From an uncultured Clostridia bacterium (lineage in GTDB: Bacteria > Bacillota > Clostridia > Christensenellales > Borkfalkiaceae): a stretch of DNA of 64,000 bases. Of the stretch, positions 7,433-17,467 are shown in pieces. The translations under genes and the position numbers were made by a program. The stretch is taken from contig CALVUC010000003.1 of assembly GCA_944363395.1 (NCBI GenBank), positions 1 through 64,000 on the forward strand, in the 5' to 3' direction. Numbering within the stretch: position 1 is the first letter of the stretch; every line of letters begins with the position of its first letter. The notes beneath the pieces were generated by a model. The model made no database searches and was not told the DNA's origin. It saw only the letters and a program-made list of their open reading frames with translations.

Positions 7433-9562
7433 TTATTCGCCCGTGTAGTTGAAGATGATCTCAGCGTCGAGAAGTTCGTCGTTCCAATCGCTGATTTTGA
7501 TCTGCTCCCATTCCGCCTCGCTGCCCGTATAATAGACGGTCGTAAGGCTGCTGCACCAGAGGAACGCCCGCTCGCCGATGGAAGTGACGGAGTCGGGGAT
7601 GACAATGCTTGTAAGGCTTCTGCACCAGTAGAACGCCCAACTGCCGATGGTCGTGACAGAGTCGGGGATGACGATGCTTGTAAGGCTGCTGCAACCGGAG
7701 AACGCCCAACTTCCGATGGACGTGACGGAGTCGGGGATGACGATGCTTGTCAGGCTGCTGCAACCGGAGAACGCCCAATTTCCGATGGACGTGACGGAGT
7801 CGCCGATCGTGACGCTTGTAAGGCTGGTGCAACCGGAGAACGCCCGCATGCCGATGGAAGTGACCGAGTCGGGGATGACGATGCTTGTAAGGCTTTCGCA
7901 ACCGTCGAACGCCGAACCGCCGATGGAAGTGACCGAGTCGCCGATCGTGACGCTTGCAAGGCTGGTGCAACCGTAGAACGCCGCATAGCCGATGGAAGTG
8001 ACCGAGTCGCCGATCGTGACGCTTGCAAGGCTGGTGCAAGCGGAAAACGCCGAACTGCCGATGGAAGTGACGGAGTCGGGGATCGTGATGTTTGCAAGGC
8101 TGGTGCAATCGCCGAACGCCGCATCGCCGATGGTCGTGACGGAGTCGCCGATCGTGACGCTTGTAAGGCTGCTGCAACCGAGGAACGCCGCATTGCCGAT
8201 GGTTGTGACGGAGGCGGGGATCGTGATACTTGTAAGGCGGGAGCACCAGTAGAACGCCTCACTGCCGATGGAAGTGACGCTGCCGTCCGCAGGGATGACG
8301 CTTGTGCTGCATCCCGCAATCAATGTTTTGCTGTCCGTTTCGATCAGGCAATTTCCGCTGCTGTGATATACGTTGTTATTGGGATCGACCGTGATGCTCG
8401 TAAGGCTGTAGCAAGATGCGAACGCCGAACTGCTGATGGATGTGACGGAGTCGGGAATGATGACTCTTGCAAGGCTGCTGCAATTCCTGAATGCTGCGTT
8501 GCCGATGGATGTGACGGAGTCGCCGATCGTGATGTTTGCAAGGCTGATGCAACCGTAGAACGCCTGATCGTCGATGGTCATGACGGAGTCGGGGATTGTG
8601 ATGCTTGTAAGGTTGGTGCAATCCATGAACGCCCTATCGCCGATGGTCGTGACGGAGTCGCCGATCGTGACATTTGCAAGGTTGATGCAACTGGAGAACG
8701 CCCAATCGCCGATGGTCGTGACGGAGTCGCCGATCGTGACGCTCGTAAGGCTGGTGCAATCGCCGAACGCCGAACCGCCGATGGAAGTGACGGAGTCGGG
8801 AATGGTGACGCTTGTAAGGCTAGTGCAATCGGAGAACGCCGCATTGCCGATGGTTGTGACGGAGTCGGGGATCGTGATACTTGTAAGGCTCCAGCAACCT
8901 TCGAACGCCCCATCTGCGATGACCTTTGCTCCCTCTTTGACGGTATAATCGCCGAAAAGAGAGGTTTGGGCTGCGATCAGGTGCTTTCCAATGTAAAGGA
9001 CGCCGTTTTCCCAATTGCTTTCATCGTTATAATATGCGGTATCGGAGAACGCCCACATGCCGATGGAAGTGACGGAGTCGGGGATCGTGATGTTTGCAAG
9101 GCTGGTGCAACCGTCGAACGCATGCAAGCCGATGGTCGTGACGGAGTCGGGGATGGTGATGACTGCAAGGCTGGTGTAATAGGAGAACGCCTGATCGCCG
9201 ATGGATGTGACGGGGAGACCGTCGTATTTGGAAGGGATGACGACGTTTGTATCGGTGCAAGTGCCGATGTGGGCGACCGCATAGGAAGCGTTGTCATAAT
9301 TCAATTCAAATTCCAACCCCTCGGAAGGCTCCGGCTCGGGCTCCTCGTCTCCGCTGGGCTGTTCCTCATCTCCGCCTGGGGTTTCTTCGTCCGGGTTCTC
9401 ATCTCCGCCGGGCTCTTCACCGCCGCCGGGCGTTTGATCGTCGCCGCCGGGGGTGACAATGCCGGTATCGTCCTTGTCGTCGTCCGACGTGCAGGCGGCG
9501 ACGCCGAAGGCGCAGGCAAATGCCATTGCAAGGCACAACAGCATGGTCAACAGTTTTTTCAT
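7433..9562 (-). CDS. BspA-type leucine-rich-repeat surface lipoprotein
   Basis: A 709-aa protein. MKKLLTMLLCLAMAFAC leads to lipobox GVAAC, so it is exported and lipid-anchored. An acidic Asp/Glu/Gly/Pro linker (repeated GGDE, EEPGGDE) is followed by about 22 units of the LRR_5 (Treponema pallidum/BspA) repeat, pattern IPDSVTxIGxxAFxxCxSLxxITI, of about 23 residues each. One imperfect unit and one non-repeat insert (ITVDPNNNVYHSSGNCLI) break the array. The tail WEQIKISDWNDELLDAEIIFNYTG is non-repetitive. BspA proteins bind host matrix or other cells; that role here is by family. The start at 9562 is set by GGGAGG and the signal peptide. Transcription starts about 170 nt upstream, with a strong hairpin in the leader. 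Confidence 0.93.
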   Translation of the reverse strand: MKKLLTMLLCLAMAFACAFGVAACTSDDDKDDTGIVTPGGDDQTPGGGEEPGGDENPDEETPGGDEEQPSGDEEPEPEPSEGLEFELNYDNASYAVAHIGTCTDTNVVIPSKYDGLPVTSIGDQAFSYYTSLAVITIPDSVTTIGLHAFDGCTSLANITIPDSVTSIGMWAFSDTAYYNDESNWENGVLYIGKHLIAAQTSLFGDYTVKEGAKVIADGAFEGCWSLTSITIPDSVTTIGNAAFSDCTSLTSVTIPDSVTSIGGSAFGDCTSLTSVTIGDSVTTIGDWAFSSCINLANVTIGDSVTTIGDRAFMDCTNLTSITIPDSVMTIDDQAFYGCISLANITIGDSVTSIGNAAFRNCSSLARVIIPDSVTSISSSAFASCYSLTSITVDPNNNVYHSSGNCLIETDSKTLIAGCSTSVIPADGSVTSIGSEAFYWCSRLTSITIPASVTTIGNAAFLGCSSLTSVTIGDSVTTIGDAAFGDCTSLANITIPDSVTSIGSSAFSACTSLASVTIGDSVTSIGYAAFYGCTSLASVTIGDSVTSIGGSAFDGCESLTSIVIPDSVTSIGMRAFSGCTSLTSVTIGDSVTSIGNWAFSGCSSLTSIVIPDSVTSIGSWAFSGCSSLTSIVIPDSVTTIGSWAFYWCRSLTSIVIPDSVTSIGERAFLWCSSLTTVYYTGSEAEWEQIKISDWNDELLDAEIIFNYTGE
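7530..9220 (-). repeat. Tandem LRR-coding repeats (about 69-nt units)
   Basis: About 22 near-identical 69-nt units encode the LRR_5 array. Neighbouring units often differ at only a few bases, so unequal recombination could change copy number. Confidence 0.85.
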
Positions 9563-9590
9563 AGGTTTCCTCCCAATTTTTTTACAGGGC

Positions 9591-9623
9591 AAAAAGGGCG
9601 TGCCTTCAACCGAAGACACGCCC
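9591..9623 (-). promoter_or_regulatory. Terminator-like hairpin in the BspA leader
   Basis: Minus-strand stem GGGCGTGTCTTC/GAAGGCACGCCC (12 bp, one G-T pair) with a GGTT loop and a following TTTTT, placed about 30 nt before the start codon. No minus-strand gene upstream needs a terminator here, so it may attenuate the BspA-like gene. Confidence 0.6.
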
Positions 9624-9738
9624 TGCATATGGTATCTCCGATTGTTGGCACACATCCTTTTCGGTATACGGAAAATAGAGATACAAAATGCCGCATTGTA
9701 TCCGTACCGCCGAAGATATTCAGTTGTTCGCCATGTTT

Positions 9739-9767
9739 AGTATATCATATTTTGAAGAATTTTGCAA
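9739..9767 (-). promoter_or_regulatory. Sigma-A promoter of the BspA-like gene
   Basis: Minus strand TTGCAA (9767-9762), 17-bp spacer, TATACT (9744-9739). Confidence 0.75.
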
Positions 9768-9827
9768 GTATCTGTAAAGAGATCGTCCGCGCCGAAGCAA
9801 AATTTTATGCCGCCGCATCCTCTCCGG

Positions 9828-9856
9828 CACCAAATCGGCGCGCGGCGCATAGCATG
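9828..9856 (+). promoter_or_regulatory. Possible sigma-K-like promoter
   Basis: CACC (9828-9831), 16-bp spacer, GCATAGCATG at 9847-9856, against the recalled consensus mACm-N16-gCATAnnnTA; only the last base mismatches. Short consensus, so chance occurrence is possible. Confidence 0.35.
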
Positions 9857-9864
9857 GAATAAAG

Positions 9865-9888
9865 CACGGCGCGTGCAGACGCGCCGTG
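9865..9888 (+). other. Hairpin at the predicted 5' end of the coat-like mRNA
   Basis: CACGGCGCGT/ACGCGCCGTG, a perfect 10-bp stem with a GCAG loop, ending about 20 nt before the start codon and not followed by T. It could stabilise the mRNA 5' end. Confidence 0.5.
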
Positions 9889-9907
9889 TCCGTTACGGAG
9901 GTAACCA

Positions 9908-10564
9908 ATGTCGTTTTATTCCAATTTTTCTTCCGATCATTGTCCCGGTCCCATCACGGGCGATCCCGGGAACGGTCTTTGTGAGAAGGTGTGCATCCAG
10001 GCGGAAAAGATCTTCGACGCGGGCATCGTTCAGACCCGCCTCGAAAATTATACGCTCACGCTCAGCGACCCTGTCCCCGCCGATCCTACATATCCTCTGA
10101 CCTTCGTGAGCGCGCGTTCGCTCACGGGGACGACGGTCTCAGGACTTTCCGTCGAACGGCAGCCCGACTCCTGCTGCGCGCGCGTGCAGGTGCAGGTCAC
10201 CGTCCCCGTCGAGATCGTCTACACCGACGCCAACGGGACGGAGGGCAGGGCGACGGGCTCGGTCACGCTCAGCGAGGACGTCCTCATGTATGTGCCGGGC
10301 GCGTCCGTCATGCCCTTTACGGTGACGGCGGTCGCGAGCTGCGTCGTGCCGGAGGGGACGTTCAACGCGCAGAACAACTCGTTCACCGTGAGCGCCTGCG
10401 TGACGTGCATCCTGAAGGTCGCCATGCAGGTGGAACTGCTCGTCCCGAGTTACGGCTACTGCGCCATCCCGCCCGCGCAGGAGTACTCGCAGGAGGTCTG
10501 TTCGGGCTTTTTTGAACTGCCGCTCTATCCGCAGGGGAAGGGCTGCGGGAACGGCAGGAAGTGA
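9908..10564 (+). CDS. Cysteine-rich beta protein, possible spore-coat-like
   Basis: A 218-aa protein with no signal peptide and no recognised domain. Its 11-12 cysteines occur in pairs or near-pairs (LCEKVCIQ near residue 25, DSCCARV, SACVTC, CGNG at the end). The middle is rich in Val/Thr beta-strand segments (VQVQVTVPVEIVYTD). The tail FFELPLYPQGKGCGNGRK resembles tails I recall in clostridial hypothetical proteins that start with an EKVCIQ-type motif, but no named family can be given. It has a strong GGAGG and its own terminator. Cysteine-rich composition and the possible sigma-K promoter suggest a structural layer of spore or envelope; this is inference. Confidence 0.7.
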   Translation: MSFYSNFSSDHCPGPITGDPGNGLCEKVCIQAEKIFDAGIVQTRLENYTLTLSDPVPADPTYPLTFVSARSLTGTTVSGLSVERQPDSCCARVQVQVTVPVEIVYTDANGTEGRATGSVTLSEDVLMYVPGASVMPFTVTAVASCVVPEGTFNAQNNSFTVSACVTCILKVAMQVELLVPSYGYCAIPPAQEYSQEVCSGFFELPLYPQGKGCGNGRK

Positions 10565-10599
10565 AAAAAGTGCCGCGGCGCGAGCCACGGCACTTTTTT
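10564..10599. terminator. Bidirectional terminator
   Basis: AAAAAAGTGCCG and CGGCACTTTTTT enclose an inner GGC/GCC stem. It serves the coat-like gene and the convergent rqcH. Confidence 0.85.
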
Positions 10600-10624
10600 G
10601 CTGCGCATTTTCGGGTACGCTGCC

Positions 10625-12277
10625 TCATTTTTCGTCCGCGAGGGCGGGATCGCCCAAGACGGTCGTAAAGTCGGTGTACGTCACAAGTCCCGCTTTGGCG
10701 CCTTTGATCCTGCGGACGTATTTTATTTCGCACACGTCGACGGGGATCTTTTCTCCCTTGCCCGCGGAATATTTCGCGCAGACGGCGGCGGCGAACGCAA
10801 CGACGCTCTCGGGCGGCTGTTTCCCGTTCGTACGGATGACGACGTGCGCGGAGTGCAGCCCGCGCGCGTGCAGCCAAAGATCGTCCGGCGCGCTCATGCG
10901 GACGAGCCTGTCGTTCTGCAGGTTGCTTCGTCCCGCGCAGACGGCAAAGCCCTCCCGTTCATAGGCGCGGAAGGGGACCTCGGGCTTCTTCGCGCCCCGC
11001 CTCTCCGTCTGCTGCGGCTTGACGAGCCCCGCGCCGACGAGCTCTTCCTCGAGGGCGGCAAGGTCTTCGGTGCTGTCCGACGAGGCGACGAGCGGGGACA
11101 GGCTCTCCAGATAGGCGAGCTCCGCGCGCGTCTCCCGTTCCTGCGGGGCGAGCGCCTCCAACGTGCGCTTTTGCTTCTGATAGCGTTTGAAATACGCCTG
11201 CGCGTTCTGCGAAGGGGTGAGCCGCTCGTCGAGGGCGATCCTGACCGTGCCGCCCGCCTCGTCGTAATAGTTGACGAGTTCGCATGACTTCATGCCGCGC
11301 GCGAGCGCCCACAGGTTGGCGGTGATGAGCTCGCCCTTTTGGCGGAGCGTCTCCGCGTCGGACGCCTGACGCTTTTTTTCGGCGATCTGCGCGAGCCGCT
11401 TTTCCTGCTTTTTGCTCGCCTGCGAGAGGGCGGAGGCGAGCCGCCTTCTCGCCGCTTCCAGCACGTTTTTGCGGCGTTTCATTTGATAGAAATAGCACTG
11501 CGCTTCGGAGAGCGTCGCAAATCTGGTCGCGTTTTCCGTATACCGTGCATAGAAATCGACGACCGTGCCGCCGCGTTCGAGGACGCAGGGAGAGATCTCG
11601 TCCGAGAAGAGGAAGGCGTAAACGTGCGCGGCAAGGTCGCCGCCCGAAAAGCTTCTTGCGATCACTTCCGCCGTGCAGGGCGCGATCCCCGCGACGCGCG
11701 TGAAGAGATAGCGGGCGAGGTCGCCTTCGGCATTCGCGCACACGGCGGCGAGGGCGAGTTTGTCGCGCGGGTCCGTCTTGTCCTGCGGGGCGGGCAGGAC
11801 GTACTTCGCGCCCGCCATGATGAGCCGCTTGCAGCCCTCGTCGGGCGTCGTCGTCTTGAGCGCGCCCAAAAGGATGCCGTTTTCGGCGAGCAGGAGGTTG
11901 GAGTACTTGCCCATGATCTCGGCGTACAGGATTCGCTCGCAGGAGGAGAAGTCGGAGACGCACCGGAAGCGGATGGATAAGATGCGCTCGAAGCCCACCT
12001 GTTCCACGCCCAGGATCTGCGCGCCCTGCAGGTGCTTGCGGAGCAGCATACAGAAGTTGGGCGCGGTGAGGGGGTTCTCCCGCCCGTCTTCGGCGAAATA
12101 AATGCCGCAGTCGGAGGCATTTGCGTTGAGAATGAGTTTAACGGTGCGTTTTCCCGTGTATATAACCATGGAGACTTCTTCGCGTCCGGGCTGATTGATG
12201 CGGTTGACGCGCCCGCCCGCGAGCGCCGCGTTGAGTTCTTTGGCGTTGAGACGAAGGGTAAAGGCGTCCTGTGGCAT
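10625..12277 (-). CDS. rqcH: Ribosome quality-control protein RqcH (NFACT family)
   Basis: A 550-aa protein that binds stalled 50S subunits with peptidyl-tRNA and directs C-terminal alanine tailing of nascent chains. The N-terminal NFACT-N domain begins MPQDAFTLRLNAKELNAAL. A helix-hairpin-helix stretch (GIAPCTAEVIARSFSGGD) and a long coiled coil (about 265-420) follow, then the NFACT-R domain with DDLWLHARGLHSAHVVI and KYVRRIKGAKAGLVTY. Older annotation calls this family fibronectin-binding protein. AAGGAGC precedes the ATG. The leader carries a tandem 12-bp repeat. Length and domain order are normal. Confidence 0.95.
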   Translation of the reverse strand: MPQDAFTLRLNAKELNAALAGGRVNRINQPGREEVSMVIYTGKRTVKLILNANASDCGIYFAEDGRENPLTAPNFCMLLRKHLQGAQILGVEQVGFERILSIRFRCVSDFSSCERILYAEIMGKYSNLLLAENGILLGALKTTTPDEGCKRLIMAGAKYVLPAPQDKTDPRDKLALAAVCANAEGDLARYLFTRVAGIAPCTAEVIARSFSGGDLAAHVYAFLFSDEISPCVLERGGTVVDFYARYTENATRFATLSEAQCYFYQMKRRKNVLEAARRRLASALSQASKKQEKRLAQIAEKKRQASDAETLRQKGELITANLWALARGMKSCELVNYYDEAGGTVRIALDERLTPSQNAQAYFKRYQKQKRTLEALAPQERETRAELAYLESLSPLVASSDSTEDLAALEEELVGAGLVKPQQTERRGAKKPEVPFRAYEREGFAVCAGRSNLQNDRLVRMSAPDDLWLHARGLHSAHVVIRTNGKQPPESVVAFAAAVCAKYSAGKGEKIPVDVCEIKYVRRIKGAKAGLVTYTDFTTVLGDPALADEK

Positions 12278-12291
12278 AACGATCGCTCCTT

Positions 12292-12315
12292 ACAGTATCA
12301 CAAACAGTATCACAA
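12292..12315 (-). repeat. Tandem 12-bp repeat in the rqcH leader
   Basis: Two perfect consecutive copies of ACAGTATCACAA (plus strand), lying immediately downstream of the promoter and upstream of the Shine-Dalgarno. Possible operator or replication-slippage repeat. Confidence 0.6.
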
Positions 12316-12317
12316 AG

Positions 12318-12346
12318 ATTATACCCGAAAAAAGCGCGATTGTAAA
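12318..12346 (-). promoter_or_regulatory. Sigma-A promoter of rqcH
   Basis: Minus strand TTTACA (12346-12341), 17-bp spacer, TATAAT (12323-12318). Confidence 0.75.
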
Positions 12347-12441
12347 TAAAAATGTAAATGAAAACGCTTTCCTTTCTCTTGCGATTATGGTAAAATGATT
12401 TTCTGAAAAATCATATCGATAAAATTTTTGGAGTAAGTATC

Positions 12442-13746
12442 ATGAAGTACAACGTAACCCCCGCAGAAAAGAGCACCGTCAAGATCGAGATCACCTTCAC
12501 GCCCGAAGAGTTTGCGGCGGCAAACGACAAGGCGTATGTGCGCAACCGCGGCAAGTTCACCGTCAACGGTTTCCGCAAGGGGAAGGCGCCCAAGCACGTT
12601 TTGGAAATGTACTACGGCAAGGGTCTCTTCTATGAAGACGCCCTCAACGACCTGTTCAATGACAACTATCCCGAGATCCTCACCGCGGAAAAGGAAAATT
12701 TCATGCCCGTGGGCGATCCCGCGCTCTCCGTCGAAGAGATCTCCGAAGAGAAGGTCGTCCTCGTTGCGGTCACGCCCGTCAAGCCCGACGTCGAGATCGA
12801 GAAATATACGGGTATGAAGATCGAGAAATATGAGTATACTGTTACGGATGCCGACGTCGAAAAGGACATCGAGCAGACGCGCGAGCGCTTTGCCGAGAGC
12901 GTGGAGGTCACCGGCCGTCCCGCGCAGCTCGGGGACGTCGCGAACATCGACTTCGTCGGCAAGACGGACGGCAAGGAGTTCGAGGGCGGCAGCGCCAAGG
13001 GCTTCGATCTGACGCTCGGCTCGGGGCAGTTCATCGCAGGGTTTGAAGATCAGGTCGTCGGCATGAACATCGGCGAGACCAAGGACATCGGCGTCACCTT
13101 CCCCGAGAACTATCAGGCGGAGGAACTCAAGGGCAAGCCCGCCGTCTTTACGGTCACGCTCAACAAGCTCACCGGAAAGAACCTGCCCGCGCTCGACGAC
13201 GAGTTCGCCAAGAAGCTGGGCTCTGATACGGTGGACGCCTACAAGGCGAAGGTGCGCGAGCGCCTCGAAAAGAACGCCGCGTCCCGCGCCCTCAACGATA
13301 CGGAAAATTCCATCATCACCGAGATCGCCAAGGTCTCCAAGGCGGAGATCCCCGAAGCGATGGTCGAAAAGCAGGAGGAGTACTCCATGCAGAGGATGGA
13401 GTACAGCCTCATGTATCAGGGCATCCGCCTCGACGACTATCTGAAGTATGTCGGGCAGACGCGCGACGAGTACAAGAAGAACTTCGAAGAGGAGGCGCGC
13501 CGCGCCGTCCTGCACCAGCTCATCGTCGAAAAGCTCATCAAGGAGCTTGCGATCGAGGCGACGCAGGAGGAGATCGACGCGAAGGTCGCCGAGCAGGCGG
13601 CGAGCGTCGGCAAGGAGACGGAAGAGTACAAGAAGAACATGGATCCCCGTCAGCTCGAGTATATCGAGGGCGATATCAAGGTCACCAAGCTCTTCGAGTA
13701 TCTTCAGGCGAACAACGAGATGGTCGTAAAGCCGGAGGAGAAGTAA
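12442..13746 (+). CDS. tig: Trigger factor, ribosome-associated chaperone/prolyl isomerase
   Basis: A 434-aa protein. The N-terminal ribosome-binding domain contains [16 protein letters not shown] (usual signature GFRxGKxP), followed by an FKBP-type PPIase domain (about 150-240: [36 protein letters not shown]) and the helical C-terminal chaperone domain. It meets nascent chains at the ribosome exit. GGAGTAAGTATC precedes the ATG and a TAAAAT -10 lies at 12391-12396 with a weak -35. clpP follows four bases after the stop, so chaperone and protease are co-expressed. Confidence 0.97.
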   Translation: MKYNVTPAEKSTVKIEITFTPEEFAAANDKAYVRNRGKFTVNGFRKGKAPKHVLEMYYGKGLFYEDALNDLFNDNYPEILTAEKENFMPVGDPALSVEEISEEKVVLVAVTPVKPDVEIEKYTGMKIEKYEYTVTDADVEKDIEQTRERFAESVEVTGRPAQLGDVANIDFVGKTDGKEFEGGSAKGFDLTLGSGQFIAGFEDQVVGMNIGETKDIGVTFPENYQAEELKGKPAVFTVTLNKLTGKNLPALDDEFAKKLGSDTVDAYKAKVRERLEKNAASRALNDTENSIITEIAKVSKAEIPEAMVEKQEEYSMQRMEYSLMYQGIRLDDYLKYVGQTRDEYKKNFEEEARRAVLHQLIVEKLIKELAIEATQEEIDAKVAEQAASVGKETEEYKKNMDPRQLEYIEGDIKVTKLFEYLQANNEMVVKPEEK

Positions 13747-13750
13747 GTCT

Positions 13751-14341
13751 ATGGAGAAAAACGTCCTCATTCCCTACGTCGTGGAGCGCACCTCGGGCGG
13801 GGAGCGCAGCTACGATCTCTATTCCCGCCTGCTGGAGGACAGGATCGTCTTTCTGAGCGGGGAGATCGACGACGCGGTCGCGAACACCGTCGTCGCGCAG
13901 CTCATCTATCTTGAGGGCAAAGATCCCGGCAAGGATATCAGCTTGTATATCAACAGCCCGGGCGGCTCGGTCTCGGCGGGCATGGCGATCTACGATACGA
14001 TGAACTATATCAAGTGCGACGTCTCCACCATCTGCATCGGGCTTGCGGCGTCGATGGGCGCCTTCCTTCTCGCCGCGGGCGCCAAGGGCAAGCGCTATGC
14101 CTTAAAGAACAGCGAGATCATGATCCATCAGCCCCTCGGCGGGACGCAGGGTCAGGCGAGCGATATCAAGATCCAGGCGGAGCACATCCTTCGCATTAAG
14201 GCGAAGATGAACCGCATCCTTGCGGCGAACACGGGCAAGCCCGTGGACGTCATCGAGCGCGATACCGACCGCGACAACTATCTCACCGCCGACGAGGCTC
14301 TCGCCTACGGGCTCATCGACAGGGTGTACGAAAAGAGGTGA
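13751..14341 (+). CDS. clpP: ATP-dependent Clp protease proteolytic subunit
   Basis: The 196-aa serine peptidase of the ClpXP/ClpCP machines. The catalytic triad is visible as Ser in [11 protein letters not shown], His in [12 protein letters not shown] and Asp in the DRDNY segment; INSPGGSV is the oxyanion-loop region. The start ([14 protein letters not shown]) lies just after the tig stop with weak SD, so translation is probably coupled. Length is canonical. A terminator-like hairpin separates it from clpX. Confidence 0.97.
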   Translation: MEKNVLIPYVVERTSGGERSYDLYSRLLEDRIVFLSGEIDDAVANTVVAQLIYLEGKDPGKDISLYINSPGGSVSAGMAIYDTMNYIKCDVSTICIGLAASMGAFLLAAGAKGKRYALKNSEIMIHQPLGGTQGQASDIKIQAEHILRIKAKMNRILAANTGKPVDVIERDTDRDNYLTADEALAYGLIDRVYEKR

Positions 14342-14406
14342 CCCCCGCGGGGACTTCGGAAACGCCGTACGGCGGCGCGCCGTCTCGCGCGCAAAGACCC
14401 CTGCAG

Positions 14407-14446
14407 TGGGCGCGTCCCGCGCTTCGGGCGCGGGCGCACCCTTTTT
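14407..14446 (+). terminator. Possible terminator between clpP and clpX
   Basis: A GC-rich imperfect stem around a TTCG loop is followed by CCCTTTTTC. The bulge and mismatch make it weaker than others here; partial readthrough to clpX is plausible. Confidence 0.5.
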
Positions 14447-14516
14447 CAGTGTGTTTTTCTAAAACTCACTCAGAGCGTTCCGCCTGTGCGCGGCGCTCGC
14501 CGTGAGGGAGGTTTTT

Positions 14517-15752
14517 ATGGCAAAATATGAACAAAGCTGTTCCTTCTGCGGGAAGGAACGCTCCAAAGTAAAAAAACTCATCGCGGGACCGGACGGCGTG
14601 TTCATCTGTGACGAATGCGTCGAACTCTGCCGCGATATGCTCGAAAAGATGCCCTCCAACGAGGCGGCGGAAAAGGTCGAACTCAAAAAGCCCGCCGAGA
14701 TCAAGGAGGAACTCGATCAGTATATCATCGGGCAGGACAAGGCGAAGCGCGTGCTCTCCGTCGCCGTCTACAATCACTACAAGCGCATCAATTCGCAGCT
14801 TGCGGGCGAAAAGACGGAGGACGACGTCGAGATCGAAAAGAGCAACATCCTTCTGCTCGGTCCCACGGGCAGCGGCAAGACGCTGCTCGCGCGCACGCTC
14901 GCCCGCATCCTCAACGTTCCGTTCGCGACCTGCGACGCCACCACGCTCACGGAGGCGGGCTACGTCGGCGAGGACGTCGAGAACATCCTCTTGAAGCTTA
15001 TCCAGAACGCCGACTACGATATCGAGCGCGCCCAGCGCGGCATCATCTATATCGACGAGATCGATAAGATCGCGAGAAAGGGCGAGAACGTCTCCATCAC
15101 GCGCGACGTCTCGGGCGAGGGCGTGCAGCAGGCGCTGCTCAAGATCATCGAATCGACGGTCGCGAACGTCCCTCCGCAGGGCGGCAGGAAGCACCCGCAG
15201 CAGGACTGTATGCGCATCGATACGACCAACATCCTCTTTATCTGCGGCGGCGCGTTCGTCGGTCTGGACAGGATCGTCGGCGCCAGAAAGGACGATTCGG
15301 GGCTCGGCTTCGGCGGCAAAGTCAAGATGGGGGAGAACGAAGTGGACTACACCCTTCTCGATGACGTCAAGCCGCAGGATCTCACCAAGTTCGGGCTCAT
15401 CCCCGAATTTGTCGGGCGCGTGCCGATCGTCGTCTCGCTGCAGCCGCTCGATGAGGACGCGTTGGTCAACATCCTCACACAGCCCAAGAACGCCATCATC
15501 AAGCAGTATCAGAAACTCGTCGGGATGGACGGCGTCAAGCTGACCGTGGAGGAGGGCGCCGTGCGTGAGATCGCAGGCACCGCCATCCGCCTCAAGACGG
15601 GCGCGCGCGGGCTGCGCACCATCATCGAAAACCTGATGACGGACGTCATGTTCGACATCCCGTCGGAGAAGGATGTCGAGGAAGTCATCATCACGCGCGA
15701 CTGCGTCGTCAACGGCGAAAAGCCGAAGCTGGTCTTCAAGAAGTCGGCGTAA
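14517..15752 (+). CDS. clpX: ClpX ATP-dependent unfoldase
   Basis: A 411-aa AAA+ subunit that unfolds substrates for ClpP. The N-terminal zinc finger is CSFC...CDEC. Walker A is GPTGSGKT, Walker [10 protein letters not shown], sensor/arginine-finger regions include [11 protein letters not shown], and the C-terminal small domain contains [11 protein letters not shown]. The start at 14517 is chosen because GGGAGG sits 5 nt upstream; the in-frame GTG at 14502 overlaps that SD. The usual IGF-type ClpP loop is seen as LGFGGKVK. Confidence 0.97.
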   Translation: MAKYEQSCSFCGKERSKVKKLIAGPDGVFICDECVELCRDMLEKMPSNEAAEKVELKKPAEIKEELDQYIIGQDKAKRVLSVAVYNHYKRINSQLAGEKTEDDVEIEKSNILLLGPTGSGKTLLARTLARILNVPFATCDATTLTEAGYVGEDVENILLKLIQNADYDIERAQRGIIYIDEIDKIARKGENVSITRDVSGEGVQQALLKIIESTVANVPPQGGRKHPQQDCMRIDTTNILFICGGAFVGLDRIVGARKDDSGLGFGGKVKMGENEVDYTLLDDVKPQDLTKFGLIPEFVGRVPIVVSLQPLDEDALVNILTQPKNAIIKQYQKLVGMDGVKLTVEEGAVREIAGTAIRLKTGARGLRTIIENLMTDVMFDIPSEKDVEEVIITRDCVVNGEKPKLVFKKSA

Positions 15753-15766
15753 GAGAAACGGGAATA

Positions 15767-15797
15767 CAACGGGCAGGGGGCTCCTGCCCGTTTTTTC
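15767..15797 (+). terminator. clpX terminator
   Basis: AACGGGCAGG/CCTGCCCGTT stem followed by six T. Confidence 0.85.
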
Positions 15798-15866
15798 ATG
15801 AAAACGGCGCACGTTTTTTTGTGCAAAGTATACAAGAATGGCGCGGGTTTTTATCATAAATAACTA

Positions 15867-15895
15867 TTGACTTATCATGGAAAATTGTGTAAAAT
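15867..15895 (+). promoter_or_regulatory. Strong sigma-A promoter of the MsmK-type ATPase
   Basis: TTGACT (15867-15872), 17-bp spacer, TAAAAT (15890-15895). Confidence 0.8.
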
Positions 15896-15935
15896 AAGTA
15901 CGATCAACCGATACTATATGATCAGGAGGAAATCT

Positions 15936-17324
<1,389 letters not shown>

Positions 17325-17353
17325 TCCCTCGGTCCGTTCTTGCGACATAACTT

Positions 17354-17391
17354 TACAAAAAAACATCCGTCCGTGCGGCGGATGTTTTTTT
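17354..17391 (+). terminator. Terminator of the ATPase gene
   Basis: AAACATCCG/CGGATGTTT stem followed by a run of T; also has an A-run before it. Confidence 0.85.
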
Positions 17392-17408
17392 GTGCGGCAG
17401 GATTTCGG

Positions 17409-17437
17409 TTGACAAGGCGGGGAAAAGGGCGTATGAT
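17409..17437 (+). promoter_or_regulatory. Sigma-A promoter of the ArsP_2-like gene
   Basis: Perfect TTGACA (17409-17414), 17-bp spacer, TATGAT (17432-17437). The predicted transcript starts inside the palindrome CTCCGATCGGA (17442-17452), directly before AAAGGAGG. Confidence 0.75.
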
Positions 17438-17467
17438 AATACTCCGATCGGACAAAGGAGGCATCCC

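Larger units (their letters stand above)
9563..9907. other. Intergenic region between divergent genes
   Basis: Contains the BspA promoter and about 170-nt leader (with the terminator-like hairpin and a GATACAA/TTGTATC stem near 9680-9705) and, on the plus strand, a sigma-K-like promoter and a leader hairpin for the coat-like gene. No coding sequence or recognised riboswitch was seen. Confidence 0.6.

Noticed and set aside
7530..9220. Regularly spaced repeats suggestive of CRISPR
   Set aside because: Units are contiguous in-frame 69-nt LRR codons with no variable spacers.
6992..9862. A 956-codon plus-strand frame opposite the BspA-like gene
   Set aside because: Its repeats (ADGSDGVGD and similar) are the antisense image of the LRR array; the minus strand has signal peptide, SD and promoter.
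14345..14516. A small gene or RNA between clpP and clpX
   Set aside because: Only a terminator-like stem and leader are seen; no coding pattern with an SD.
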